A stretch of DNA of 58,673 nucleotides. Source: a virus. Shown one piece after another: positions 8,901-15,995 of the stretch. The position numbers and the translations under genes are program-made. The stretch is from positions 1-58,673 of the IMG/VR virus record IMGVR_UViG_3300030329_002153; one strand, given 5' to 3'. The notes under the pieces were generated by a model. It was not told the origin of the DNA. It was given only the letters and a program-made list of their open reading frames with translations, and searched no databases. Every line of letters begins with the position of its first letter. The first letter of the stretch is position 1.

Positions 8901-10335
8901 TCGGTTCTTCCGAGACGATGGCACAGTGCCAGCGTTCAACCCCCTCGGGACGACACATGTGGCTGGGGCGTCACCTCTCAGGAAGCTGACTCCTGAAGAA
9001 TTGGCGGATAGGAACTTCCAGCGCAGCAGGTATCCCGGTGCTGGTGGTCCAGTTCGTGGGCCACGGGGCACACTCAGCAAGCTGGGTGCAAAAATTCGGG
9101 ACGCTATTCCGGGGTTCCGCGAAGCGACCTCAGAGTCCACATGGTCACCGGTTGTTGCCGGTCAGGAACTAGCCGACTTCACGGAGACATTGAACCGAGT
9201 GTCTCCGTTTGCTGAACTCTTGTGGAGAGGTGTTGATCCTGCTGAGGCGGCGAGAATTGTAAAGGGTGTTCAGGTTGACTATTCAAACAGGGCGTTCACC
9301 CGGTTTGAAACTGATGTCATGCAGAGGATCTTCCCGTTCTACAAGTTCACCCGCAAAAAGGGGGAGTGGGTTGCCAAGACGCTGGCCGAGCAGCCGGGCG
9401 GAAGGCTGGGCCAAGCTATCCGGGGGGCACGTCTTAATCGGGTAGAGGGCTACGTTCCTGAGCATGTGGCCGAGACGGCAAGCATCCCCTTGGGTGGACC
9501 GTTCGCCCCAGAGGAGGCGGGTCCGGGTGAGCGTCAGACGCACCGCTACCTGACCAGCCTCGGGTTCATGTTCGAAGACCCCATCCAAATGCTCTCCTCA
9601 TCTCCTTCTGAGATGGGTCGCGAACTGCTGTCTCGGGCCAACCCCCTGTTGAAGTACCCGCTTGAGGAGATTACAGGACAAACATTCTTCCAGAAGGGGC
9701 CACAGGGAGTGGGTGGCAGGCCACTGTCTGACCTAACCCCGATCCTTCCGGGGATACTGGCAAACCTTGGGGGCATTCCGACAGGCGACCAGCCGATTGG
9801 TGGTCCGGGTGGACTGACTGGACGAGAGGTTCGGAAGAAACTTGCCGAAACCTACAGGACAGCCGGGTTCGATGACGCTGAACACCTCCTCATGAACACA
9901 CCCCTTGCCCGGTGGGTGTCGGAGCTACGTCAGGCCACGTCTAATATTCCCCCCGCATTGGAGGGAGATACAAGCAGGCTACTGAGCTACCTCACTCGCA
10001 CAGCGACCGGCATGAGGCCCACCGACATCGAGGGATGGCAGCGTGAGATGGTCCGTCGCCAGAATCTTGAGCAGGCGATGCGAGGTTTGGGTGGTGTGGA
10101 AGAGTTCCAGAAGCTATACTACCCCAAGGCAGCTTTCGCGGGCATGCCTGAAGAAGAAGCTGCGGAGAAGCTGGCACTGCAAGACTTGCACGCCAGCCTT
10201 TCCAAGGCAGCAAGGGCGAGGTCGAAAGCACGGCTGGGTGATCTGGCCAAGAGACAGGAACGAGAGAAGGAATTGCAGGAACTGCTGGAGTATCTTCGGG
10301 CGTCCCGCTCGTACCAGCTTCAAGGACTCGAATGA
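5920..10335 (+). CDS. Very large internal virion protein
   Basis: At 1471 residues this is the largest gene. The N-terminus is a charged helix (EEERRRREEEEALL). Near residue 115 is a hydrophobic-flanked motif, LLDPLTYVGPG, that resembles motifs in two other large proteins of this genome. Later regions carry two signatures I associate with very large phage and mobile-element proteins: NMFKANVTGPHAMYQSRNLV near residue 840 and a FPFYKFTRKKGEW segment near residue 1140. Both follow the pattern of membrane-active or ejected proteins, but no enzymatic site is evident. It is the last big gene of the virion module and is followed by one small gene and a terminator. The role as ejected core protein is inferred from size, position and these motifs. 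Confidence 0.75.
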   Translation: MSRLNALLRMMRKQEEERRRREEEEALLIGMTPEEEAAERSTLEHAADLPLNALGLVGGVLDTPGSWVRNLLSGRNPFRGTFDFDRRTTGEEMLEAWGAGEDPGFAAGFTAEVLLDPLTYVGPGILSKIMKGAGLAGKGLRGVTKTAARKSKHLSKLAEAAEAAGKRADHLDTLSDTDRYLTELGDQARGLNDVDGSSGLFKKRQSMDVVTPKDMVTFADEPAEAAERLFRAAEGRGIEVGSDDFMKMMNEPIGAYHMGVPFSGAGLKVPFTSMKPRHLPRMEARLPGGAALSPLMDALGHGIAYSGPVRFLSEKFSPSAGGFGTELFQREAGPALQDAGEEAERRANEFFTRAAQEIGSTRAMDMANVAETTARGKAFLQNLPRLQQSALAVLDPSVQRHILELGEEGADILGNISRLDPADLRKIRNVRDLGMAEVDAIHRRAEQLGAKAHLLDESPLLHRVPQNTGAGPRVSPTAVDPNVGIFGEQGYWPRYGTGLQRGRAAETGGAILDVEDPSAVFGRRAELKGVSGGEATIQAILRDPEVDALRKAIRRIKAPGISRFIPSNPFYGAGRMTTKTNLQNYQRQLKDLIYKKYGVTTDASPVTKTRTRFRLPGAEAGRQTITTTNVGSVLPARVPAVGGGIAGIPRKSQRGFFHNSAEAMGRAADEGEDVFATVRDQTDAFSHWVENITDEQVKKGVFGNAPIVDMKKRVLAGIDSNSAKEVSMGMVGRHAKSDLPLSSEFLTAEKALKKIGVDLGEADADNFVREFMGEATAKQIRQTLTDAGQEASSRNIVDYFAKNFRVDGSFAEELGRVKNAYTTGKGMESVLNFVDGYMNMFKANVTGPHAMYQSRNLVSGQIENAVAGMWSKRSTGLVLGIIRGGKATGVETIPVVKAELKRRGMDINSENGLRVFEEIVERHGVPPDMHVMRDVVGQADSGRAVDRLDPSRGLFGSRKFNVLENVPLVGGRWYGVEGPTLLHAVGRKLGNWRSRFFRDDGTVPAFNPLGTTHVAGASPLRKLTPEELADRNFQRSRYPGAGGPVRGPRGTLSKLGAKIRDAIPGFREATSESTWSPVVAGQELADFTETLNRVSPFAELLWRGVDPAEAARIVKGVQVDYSNRAFTRFETDVMQRIFPFYKFTRKKGEWVAKTLAEQPGGRLGQAIRGARLNRVEGYVPEHVAETASIPLGGPFAPEEAGPGERQTHRYLTSLGFMFEDPIQMLSSSPSEMGRELLSRANPLLKYPLEEITGQTFFQKGPQGVGGRPLSDLTPILPGILANLGGIPTGDQPIGGPGGLTGREVRKKLAETYRTAGFDDAEHLLMNTPLARWVSELRQATSNIPPALEGDTSRLLSYLTRTATGMRPTDIEGWQREMVRRQNLEQAMRGLGGVEEFQKLYYPKAAFAGMPEEEAAEKLALQDLHASLSKAARARSKARLGDLAKRQEREKELQELLEYLRASRSYQLQGLE

Positions 10336-10348
10336 AACGAGGTGATCC

Positions 10349-10477
10349 ATGCCTAACCCGAATCCCAAGACCGGCGGAACCAAGACTCCCATCGCTGAGC
10401 CGAAGCCGAACTTCCCGTCCGGTGCGGTGAAGAATGTTGAAGGCAGTGCCGACACGGGCAAAGCCGTCAAGAAGTAG
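10349..10477 (+). CDS. Small basic/proline-rich protein at end of virion operon
   Basis: A 42-residue reading frame (MPNPNPKTGGTKTPIAEPKP...) with a good GAGGTGAT ribosome site, 13 bases after the 1471-residue gene. It is rich in Pro, Lys and Gly with no hydrophobic core, so probably unstructured. It is the last gene before a strong terminator. Function unknown; the tight spacing and ribosome site argue that it is translated. Confidence 0.6.
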   Translation: MPNPNPKTGGTKTPIAEPKPNFPSGAVKNVEGSADTGKAVKK

Positions 10478-10499
10478 AGGCCGCCCCACCGGCTTCCAG

Positions 10500-10534
10500 C
10501 CTGCCATTTCTCCACGGGAATGGCAGGTTTTTTT
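10500..10534 (+). terminator. Rho-independent terminator of the virion operon
   Basis: Nine-base-pair stem CCTGCCATT/AATGGCAGG with a ten-base loop, followed directly by seven T. It closes the long plus-strand virion transcript before the regulatory genes. Confidence 0.9.
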
Positions 10535-10562
10535 CCCCACCACCAGTAACGTAAGCGTGCCA

Positions 10563-10745
10563 ATGTCTTCAGAAGTAATGAACCAGATCCACACGGTCAA
10601 GGAAGTGGCGGGCATCCTAGGTGTAACGGACAGCTACATAAGAAGGCTGTGCCTTGAGAATAAGCTGGGCACCCGGAAGGGTAGAGACCGTTTGCTCACC
10701 AACGACGATATCCAGCAGCTTCGGAAAATACTTCCGAACGCCTAG
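10563..10745 (+). CDS. MerR/excisionase-like helix-turn-helix protein
   Basis: About 60 residues with a compact DNA-binding helix-turn-helix of the HTH_17/excisionase type: IHTVKEVAGILGVTDSYIRR, then a basic wing-like segment (GTRKGRDRLLTNDDI). A second ATG at 10578 (MNQIHTVK) is an equally possible start; neither has a strong ribosome site. It ends just upstream of the csrA promoter, which holds two identical ten-base palindromes, so it is a natural candidate for the regulator of that promoter. It could alternatively be an excisionase partner of the serine recombinase. The family call is fairly safe; the target is inference. Confidence 0.75.
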   Translation: MSSEVMNQIHTVKEVAGILGVTDSYIRRLCLENKLGTRKGRDRLLTNDDIQQLRKILPNA

Positions 10746-10755
10746 CTTTTTCTGC

Positions 10756-10784
10756 TTGACACCTTTCACGCATGCGTCTATAGT
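10756..10784 (+). promoter_or_regulatory. Near-consensus sigma70 promoter for csrA operon
   Basis: TTGACA, a 17-base spacer, then TATAGT. Transcription should begin near 10791, leaving a leader of about 34 bases before csrA. This is the best promoter in the window and probably drives the plus-strand early genes. Confidence 0.8.
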
Positions 10785-10809
10785 TGCGTCCCACACAGAA
10801 CGCATGCGT
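10768..10809. promoter_or_regulatory. Paired operator-like palindromes ACGCATGCGT
   Basis: Two exact copies of ACGCATGCGT, at 10768-10777 inside the promoter spacer and at 10800-10809 in the leader, centred 32 bp apart (about three helical turns, same face). The placement is typical of repressor operators. The second copy, just before the csrA ribosome site, could also act in RNA. Confidence 0.65.
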
Positions 10810-10824
10810 GAGAGGAGAGAATGG

Positions 10825-11007
10825 ATGCTGGTTCTTGCAAGGCGTGAAGAGGAGCGAGTTCGTATAGGCGACGGGATCTGGGTCACCGTGCTGGAGATCC
10901 GAGAGAACTGTGTGCGTCTGGGGTTCGACGCCCCTCCCGCCATCCCCGTCCTGAGAGAAGAGATCGTTGAGGAGGGCGACCATGCCGAAGCTGTACGAGT
11001 TGGCTGA
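10825..11007 (+). CDS. csrA: CsrA-family RNA-binding translational regulator
   Basis: Sixty residues, the normal CsrA length, beginning MLVLARREEERVRIGDG and continuing with the family's VTVLEI, VRLGFDAP and PVLREEI blocks. Leu4, Arg6/Arg7 and Arg44, important for binding GGA-containing RNA in known CsrA proteins, are present. Known CsrA dimers bind GGA motifs, usually in hairpin loops over ribosome sites, and change translation or RNA stability. The start is the ATG preceded by GAGGAGAG; upstream in-frame codons run into the promoter. That ribosome site and the start region (ATGGATG) each contain GGA, so autoregulation is possible. The end overlaps the Gp157 gene by 26 bases. Family assignment is strong; targets are unknown. 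Confidence 0.93.
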   Translation: MLVLARREEERVRIGDGIWVTVLEIRENCVRLGFDAPPAIPVLREEIVEEGDHAEAVRVG

Positions 11008-11479
11008 GGAGTTCGACGAGATATACCGGGAGATTTCTGAAGCTAATCCAGACGAGGACTTCTCGGACGACCTCAAGGAAAGGCTACGCAAGGCAGAGGG
11101 CAACTTCGAAGACAAGCTGATCTCTTGCGTGAAGGTACTGAAGACCCTCAACGCCGAGGCAGATGTGTGTCGCAGTGAGGCCGACCGGCTGACCAAACGC
11201 GCACGCTCGTTCGCACGCAACGCAGACTCCCTGAAGGAATACGTCAAGGAGTGCATGCTTTCTTCTGGAATGTTGCGTGTAAAGTCCTCGCTGTTCAACA
11301 TCTCAATTGCTGACAACCCACCGGCTGTGGATGTGTTCGACATTGACAACATCCCAGAGGAGTTTACGGTGGCTGTCCCAAGGAAGGTGTCCAAGGCTGA
11401 CATCAAGCTGGCTATTGAGCGGGGCGAGGAAGTTCCGGGGGCCACGCTGGTTCGTTCACAAGGTGTAAGGATCAGATAA
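10982..11479 (+). CDS. Gp157-family phage protein
   Basis: A 165-residue protein matching the 'Siphovirus Gp157' pattern: an N-terminal helical region with a charged coiled coil (AEADVCRSEADRLTKRARSF), then LKEYVKECMLSSGM, a beta segment LFNISIADNPPAVDV, then IPEEFTV, and a C-terminal KADIKLAIERGEEVPGA block. The family is common beside recombination genes in phages, and one member has been linked to phage resistance; no reaction is established. A GAGGAGGG site precedes the ATG, which lies inside csrA, so the two are translationally coupled. The next gene overlaps its stop (TAATG). Confidence 0.88.
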   Translation: MPKLYELAEEFDEIYREISEANPDEDFSDDLKERLRKAEGNFEDKLISCVKVLKTLNAEADVCRSEADRLTKRARSFARNADSLKEYVKECMLSSGMLRVKSSLFNISIADNPPAVDVFDIDNIPEEFTVAVPRKVSKADIKLAIERGEEVPGATLVRSQGVRIR

Positions 11480-12174
11480 TGGCGAAGAAGAAGCAGGCGA
11501 CAGAGCTTATCAAGGCAACATTGAAGAAGTATGACCTTGATCTGGAAACAGCATGCTGGGATTGCCACGGACAGTGGGTCATCCTTCACAAGGCATGCCA
11601 GATCATCGCCATCAAGGCGGGCATCGAGTGGCACCAACCTGAGATTATCCACAGTGATCCGGAAAAGAAGACAGTTGTCCTCTTAGTCCGTGGCTCGATG
11701 CCCGCCGATGACACAGTGAGGGAGGAGTGGTCCTTCGGAGAAGCCTCCCCTTACAACAATAAGAATAGCTACCCGTATGCCATGGCAGAAAAGAGAGGAA
11801 AAGATCGGGTCATCCTTTCATTGGCCGGTCTTCATGGGTATGTTTATTCCGACATTGAGGCCGACGACTTCAAGGAGTCTAAGCCTGTGGCAGAGCCTGA
11901 GCCTGCGGCAGAGGAGGAGTCGTCTCCAAAGAAGAGGGATTACGTCAAGGAGTTGAACACACAGCTTCAGCGTGCAGGGTGTACCAACCCAGAGGACGCC
12001 GGGATGGTATGCACTTGGATCTGGGAAGGGGTGTCCATCACCGTTGACGAGGCGCGTGGCAACTATGAAACAGCACGCACGACTGTCCGGATGTTGCAGG
12101 AAAAGATAAACAACGGGGTTCCGTTGAACAGAGTGTTGGATGAAGCGAGAAACTTTCACCAGAATAAAGGTTGA
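11479..12174 (+). CDS. Conserved phage recombination-region protein
   Basis: 231 residues. The conserved-looking core is EEWSFGEAS followed by NNKNSYPYAMAEKRGKDRVI and LHGYVYSDIEADDF, a block I have seen in phage proteins encoded next to single-strand annealing or recombination genes. An acidic Glu/Pro linker (about residues 137-153) leads to a C-terminal helical domain. I cannot assign a reaction; a role with ssDNA or recombination intermediates is inferred from its neighbours (Gp157, SSB elsewhere, RusA downstream). Translationally coupled to the Gp157 gene by a one-base overlap. Confidence 0.7.
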   Translation: MAKKKQATELIKATLKKYDLDLETACWDCHGQWVILHKACQIIAIKAGIEWHQPEIIHSDPEKKTVVLLVRGSMPADDTVREEWSFGEASPYNNKNSYPYAMAEKRGKDRVILSLAGLHGYVYSDIEADDFKESKPVAEPEPAAEEESSPKKRDYVKELNTQLQRAGCTNPEDAGMVCTWIWEGVSITVDEARGNYETARTTVRMLQEKINNGVPLNRVLDEARNFHQNKG

Positions 12175-12179
12175 ATCTG

Positions 12180-12479
12180 ATGGGTAAGTGGAGCGACGAC
12201 AGGCGACAGGCACACTCCGAGGCGATGCGCAAGGCGTGGATCACCAGAAGGAGGAACCGCCAGACCACCAAGACAAAGGCCCAAACGACGACTCGGGCCA
12301 TGAACAGGATTGAAGCGGCGTCGACATTCGTCCGCACTTGCGGAGGGATTGAGACTGCGAAGAAAGTTCTGCGTGCTTTTGAGCAGCTTGGCGGGACCGC
12401 CGGGGCGCGAAAGAGTATCGCTCTTGTTGACACACTGAATAGCAAGGACGGCACCACGAATGGAAATCACTCAGGTTGA
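12180..12479 (+). CDS. Small basic protein of unknown function
   Basis: 99 residues from the ATG; a TTG nine bases earlier is also in frame. The N-terminal 40 residues are very basic with SDDRRQAHSEAMRKAW, a pattern resembling short NUMOD-like nucleic-acid-binding helices. The rest is Ala/Thr-rich and helical (ETAKKVLRAFEQLG). The end overlaps the ParB-like gene by 20 bases. DNA or RNA binding is likely from charge; nothing more specific is supported. Confidence 0.65.
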   Translation: MGKWSDDRRQAHSEAMRKAWITRRRNRQTTKTKAQTTTRAMNRIEAASTFVRTCGGIETAKKVLRAFEQLGGTAGARKSIALVDTLNSKDGTTNGNHSG

Positions 12480-13353
12480 TCCGCACTCACTGAAGAACCA
12501 CCCGACAAACATTGAAATCTATGGTGACGTTGCCGACGACGACTTTGTTGACTCGTGCCGCAACGGAATCCTTGAGCCAATCATAGCCACCTCCGACGAT
12601 GTCATCGTCAGTGGTCACCGCCGGGTTCAGGCCAGCCGTATTCTTCAACACAAGGCTGTCCCTGTTCTTTACCGGGAAGACCTTGTCGACCCTCTGGATA
12701 TTGAGGAGGCTCTCCTGCTTGCAAACAAGCAGCGAGAGAAGACGAACGAGCAGAAGACTCGTGAGTACCGGCGACTCCTCGACATCGAGAAGCAGCGTGC
12801 TGCCATCAGGCAGAAGTCTGGAACCCCCGCCCCAGAGGGGGACAAAGGTCGGGCGGATGAACGGGCGGCAGCTTCGGCTGGTATGAACGTCAAGACTGCA
12901 CGCAAGGCATCCAAGGTTATGGATGTCATTGAAGCAGCGGAAGAGAGTGGTGACTCAGACGCAGCCAAGAAGCTATCCGACACCCTGAACAAGAATGTTG
13001 CCAAGGCGCACCGGGAAGCCACAAAGAAAGACACTCCGAAGCCAGACGGGGTGGGCATCCCCGCTTCCTTGGACCCAACATTCGATTCGTTACCTGTGTT
13101 CCAGTCACTGGTTACCAAGGTTGGCAACCTCAAGTCTGAGATTGCAAACCTGTCTGACTGCGAGGGCGGGGAGAGGATCCACCTCCCAGAGGTGGACATC
13201 TACCTGAACGACGTGGCATCGCACCTGAAGGCTGCACGACCGCACACCGTCTGCCCCTACTGTGGTGGCAATGGATGTGCTGAGTGTGACGAGCTTGGCT
13301 GGGTACACCAGAACAGGTACGACGGGTTCCCGAAGGAGATCAAGGGTGCGTGA
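12460..13353 (+). CDS. ParB/Srx-fold protein with C-terminal zinc motif
   Basis: 297 residues. The N-terminal ~90 residues have the ParB-like nuclease/NTP-binding layout: HPTNIEIYG, ILEPIIAT, then the hallmark VSGHRRVQASRIL (about residues 50-62) and VPVLYRED. Residues about 85-190 are helical with a putative HTH-like SAGMNVKTARKASKV. Near residues 263-274 is CPYCGGNGCAEC, a DnaJ-type zinc-binding motif. Known relatives include partition proteins, DNA nucleases and phage transcription or replication factors. There is no visible ParA partner or parS array, so plasmid-style partition is unlikely. A role in DNA replication or regulation is inferred. Confidence 0.82.
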   Translation: MEITQVDPHSLKNHPTNIEIYGDVADDDFVDSCRNGILEPIIATSDDVIVSGHRRVQASRILQHKAVPVLYREDLVDPLDIEEALLLANKQREKTNEQKTREYRRLLDIEKQRAAIRQKSGTPAPEGDKGRADERAAASAGMNVKTARKASKVMDVIEAAEESGDSDAAKKLSDTLNKNVAKAHREATKKDTPKPDGVGIPASLDPTFDSLPVFQSLVTKVGNLKSEIANLSDCEGGERIHLPEVDIYLNDVASHLKAARPHTVCPYCGGNGCAECDELGWVHQNRYDGFPKEIKGA

Positions 13354-13403
13354 CCCGATGTGGTAAACTGGTGTTGAGCAGGACCACAAAAGGGAGGCGT
13401 ATC

Positions 13404-13586
13404 GTGGAAAGGATTCCAAACTGCCCTGAGTGCAGGGACCATCCTCTACTGGAGGAGTTGAAGAAAGACCCAACCACCGGAAAGTTCTGGTTCTTCGTGA
13501 GATGTCAGGCGTGTACACGCACAACAGTTGGACACAACATGCAAGAGGCAATCAACACTTGGATGGAGATGTGTAGAAAGGGGTAG
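13404..13586 (+). CDS. Lar-like zinc-ribbon protein
   Basis: 60 residues from the GTG preceded by GGGAGG; an upstream GTG at 13350 overlaps the ParB-like gene and has no ribosome site. Sequence begins ERIPNCPECRDHPLLEE, with a second CQAC pair and an end QEAINTWMEM. This CPxC...CxxC...AIxxW arrangement is that of the Lar (restriction alleviation) zinc-ribbon family. Lar itself modulates type I restriction in E. coli; many phage members have no proven role. Family resemblance is moderate, and anti-restriction activity is only a possibility. Confidence 0.65.
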   Translation: MERIPNCPECRDHPLLEELKKDPTTGKFWFFVRCQACTRTTVGHNMQEAINTWMEMCRKG

Positions 13587-13587
13587 A

Positions 13588-15285
13588 GTGGCTGCAACAC
13601 TGCGGGACTATCAGTTGCAGGCCAAGCAGGACTCGATGTCGAGGTTCTCGAATGGGGTTCGAAGCGGCCTGATCGTTATGCCAACAGGAACAGGGAAGAC
13701 AGAGACCTTCCTTTCCATTGCACACAACTGGCCACAAGGACACGTCCTTGTTCTGGCTCACAGAGAGGAGTTGATCTGGCAACCGTGGCGACGGTGGAAG
13801 AAGAACACCGGAGAGTACGGCGACATCGAGATGGCTGAGTACCGCCGACCAAGGCTCAGTCTTTCCAACATAACATTCGCCTCAAAGGACACGCTGTACC
13901 GGGACCGCAGGTTGAGGGGTGCGTTCCCTGACCCGAAGAAGGTGGGGCTTATCATCATAGATGAGGCCCACCATGCCGTCCGGTCGAACAAGACTTACCA
14001 GAAGATACTGGATTACTTCGACCACCCAGACCTGTGTGTGCTGGGGGTGACTGCCACCCCTGACCGGGCAGACGAGAAGGCTCTCGGTCAAACATTCGAC
14101 GAGGTGCTATTCGATTACCCGCTACTGGATCCCAACGGTGGACCCAGTGCCATCAGTGATGGGTGGTTGTGCCCCATCCGGCAGCAGTATGTCACCGTCG
14201 AGGAGCTAAACTTCGACAGCATCTCCTGCCGGGGTGGTGACTTCGTGGACGCTGCCCTTGAGAGAGAGTTGGTGCGAGAACGGATTCTCCACCGGCTCAC
14301 CTCCCCCACCATACAGATGTCTGATGGGCAGACACTTGTCTTCTCGGCTGGGGTGAAGCAGGCCAGTCGGATGACGGAGATATTCAACCGGTACAAGCCA
14401 GCCAGTTCTTACTGTCTGGTCAGCCGGGTTGACAAGGACGACAAGCACGACGCAGTCATCCTGTCTCACGACAAGCAGGACAGACGCCGGATGCTGGACA
14501 ACTTCAGCAAGGGGGCGTTTCAGTTTGCAGTGAATGTTGGATGCTTGACCGAGGGGTTCGACTCACCTGCCGTTCGCACCCTGTCCATGGGAAGGATGAC
14601 AAGGAGCCGCAGCCTGTACGCACAGATGGCAGGGCGTGGCACAAGAGTCCTTCCCAATGTTATTGAGGGTGATGGCTGGAGGTTCGACACACCAGACGAG
14701 AGGAAGGCGGCTATCAAAGATAGTGATAAGCCCTACGTCACGATATTAGATTTCGTGGGGAACTCTCGGCACTCGCTTGTGTCTGCTGCTGACATACTGG
14801 GTGGCAGTTACGACGATGACGTTGTCGACAGGGCCAAGAGCAACGCCAAGTCTAAGGATGAGCGGGACGAAGTGGATGTGGCCGAGGAACTTCGCAAGGC
14901 AGCGGAGGAGGTTCGGGTCGAGAAGGAGAAGCGAGCAAGGATACGGGCGACCGCCAAGGTGAAGACTCGTACTGTCGATGTCTTCGGTGCCATCGGTGTT
15001 GTCTCCACACGGGAGCCGGGCTGGCACAAGGGAAGGCAGCCAACCACCAAGCAGCGTCAGGCACTGGAGAAGTTCAAGGTCGAGCCGCACGTCGTGGAGT
15101 CGATGTCTTTTCATCAGGCCAGCCAAGCACTGGACTCCCTCATCGACAGGTCTCGTCGTGGCCTTGCCACCTATAAGCAGTGCAAGCTGTTGAAGAAACA
15201 TAATGTTGGAACCAAAGACCTGACATTCAAGAAGGCGTCGTACCTCATCGGTCGTCTGGCTCGCAACAACTGGAGGCACCTGTGA
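13588..15285 (+). CDS. Superfamily 2 DEAH-box helicase
   Basis: 565 residues from the GTG with an AAGGGG site. Motifs in order: Q-like LRDYQ, Walker A PTGTGKT (about 33-38), IDEAHH (about 124), VTATP, a C-terminal RecA domain with VGCLTEGFDSPAV, and motif VI QMAGRGTR (about 345). A charged coiled segment (KSKDERDEVDVAEELRKAAEEV) precedes a C-terminal module with KQRQALEKF and ATYKQCKLLKKHNV, a helical tail found on other phage helicases. Such enzymes unwind DNA branches during replication or recombination. It is the only clear helicase here and is followed with a four-base overlap by a small DnaB-N-like protein. Confidence 0.92.
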   Translation: MAATLRDYQLQAKQDSMSRFSNGVRSGLIVMPTGTGKTETFLSIAHNWPQGHVLVLAHREELIWQPWRRWKKNTGEYGDIEMAEYRRPRLSLSNITFASKDTLYRDRRLRGAFPDPKKVGLIIIDEAHHAVRSNKTYQKILDYFDHPDLCVLGVTATPDRADEKALGQTFDEVLFDYPLLDPNGGPSAISDGWLCPIRQQYVTVEELNFDSISCRGGDFVDAALERELVRERILHRLTSPTIQMSDGQTLVFSAGVKQASRMTEIFNRYKPASSYCLVSRVDKDDKHDAVILSHDKQDRRRMLDNFSKGAFQFAVNVGCLTEGFDSPAVRTLSMGRMTRSRSLYAQMAGRGTRVLPNVIEGDGWRFDTPDERKAAIKDSDKPYVTILDFVGNSRHSLVSAADILGGSYDDDVVDRAKSNAKSKDERDEVDVAEELRKAAEEVRVEKEKRARIRATAKVKTRTVDVFGAIGVVSTREPGWHKGRQPTTKQRQALEKFKVEPHVVESMSFHQASQALDSLIDRSRRGLATYKQCKLLKKHNVGTKDLTFKKASYLIGRLARNNWRHL

Positions 15286-15674
15286 GGTGCAGCACAAACT
15301 CATTTGTGACACCGCAGTATGAACTTCAGTTGATTGCCGTGGGTATGCTGCTGGCCAAGCCTTCGCTGCTGGATTCCGTAGCACCAGAGGACTTCGCGGA
15401 CAGCGAGTTGAATGCTTTGGTTGGAATGCTGAAGGTGCTGGACAACGGGGAGAGGAAGGGTGAGCTTCGCAGTTGGCTCAACAACAAGGGGTGTAAGTAT
15501 GACGGCAACGCAGTCGAGACAGTGCTGGACAGGGTGAAGCTCGATGGGAAGTACGGCAAGGCTTTGCATTTCATCACCCGTATGTCTGAACTGGCAGAGG
15601 ATGGCAGCGAGAAAGGGAAGAGGGAATTTGTCAGAGCGTTAGTCAATGCCAAGCAACTGCTTGGTTTTGAATAG
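15282..15674 (+). CDS. Small protein resembling a DnaB N-terminal domain
   Basis: 130 residues from a GTG that overlaps the helicase stop (GTGA). Residues 12-60 (YELQLIAVGMLLAKPSLLD followed by DFADSELNALVGML) follow the helical pattern of the DnaB N-terminal / primase-binding domain, but no helicase domain follows. If real, it could be a stand-alone adaptor linking the phage helicase to host primase or helicase. The similarity is judged by eye and weak; otherwise it is an unknown helical protein. Confidence 0.6.
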   Translation: MRCSTNSFVTPQYELQLIAVGMLLAKPSLLDSVAPEDFADSELNALVGMLKVLDNGERKGELRSWLNNKGCKYDGNAVETVLDRVKLDGKYGKALHFITRMSELAEDGSEKGKREFVRALVNAKQLLGFE

Positions 15675-15848
15675 CCCAGCACTGTGCCGCTGGGTTACAA
15701 TCTATTCTGATTGTGTGGCACGGCCCCCGTCTGGAGCGTGGGACTGGCGATGGACACTGAAGCCTCGCTGGGAAATACCATCCCTCCAGACGTGGACGTG
15801 AGGTCTTTGATGCAGCGTCGGTAAACAATTGCGGCGGGGGTAGGGGTA
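15675..15848 (+). other. Non-coding gap with three stem-loops
   Basis: No convincing gene. Three inverted repeats: CCCAGC/GCTGGG (15675-15694), ACAATC/GATTGT (15697-15714), and GTCTGGAG/CTCCAGAC enclosing 47 bases (15729-15791). A small structured RNA or transcript-processing element is possible; there is no T-run, so termination is not supported. Confidence 0.4.
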
Positions 15849-15995
15849 ATGGAAAAAGACTGGGAGCAAGAAGCAAAAGAGATTATCGAGCCGTACTCGG
15901 ATGGGGTCGGGGAGGCTGTGATCCACCCAGAGATTCAGGAAAGAATCGAGAGATGCCTAAGAAATTGCCAGCAAGGGAAGAGTTCACAATCGTAA
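15849..15995 (+). CDS. Small acidic protein upstream of RusA
   Basis: 48 residues (MEKDWEQEAKEIIEPYSDG...), mostly acidic helix, with a G-rich ribosome site GGGGGTAGGGG. It overlaps the RusA gene start by 43 bases in another frame, a common phage arrangement. Function unknown. Support is the ribosome site, good codon structure and the gap it fills. Confidence 0.5.
   Translation: MEKDWEQEAKEIIEPYSDGVGEAVIHPEIQERIERCLRNCQQGKSSQS

Noticed and set aside
10697-11652. 318-codon minus-strand frame across csrA and Gp157 genes
   Set aside because: Opposite strand of two clear family matches with ribosome sites.
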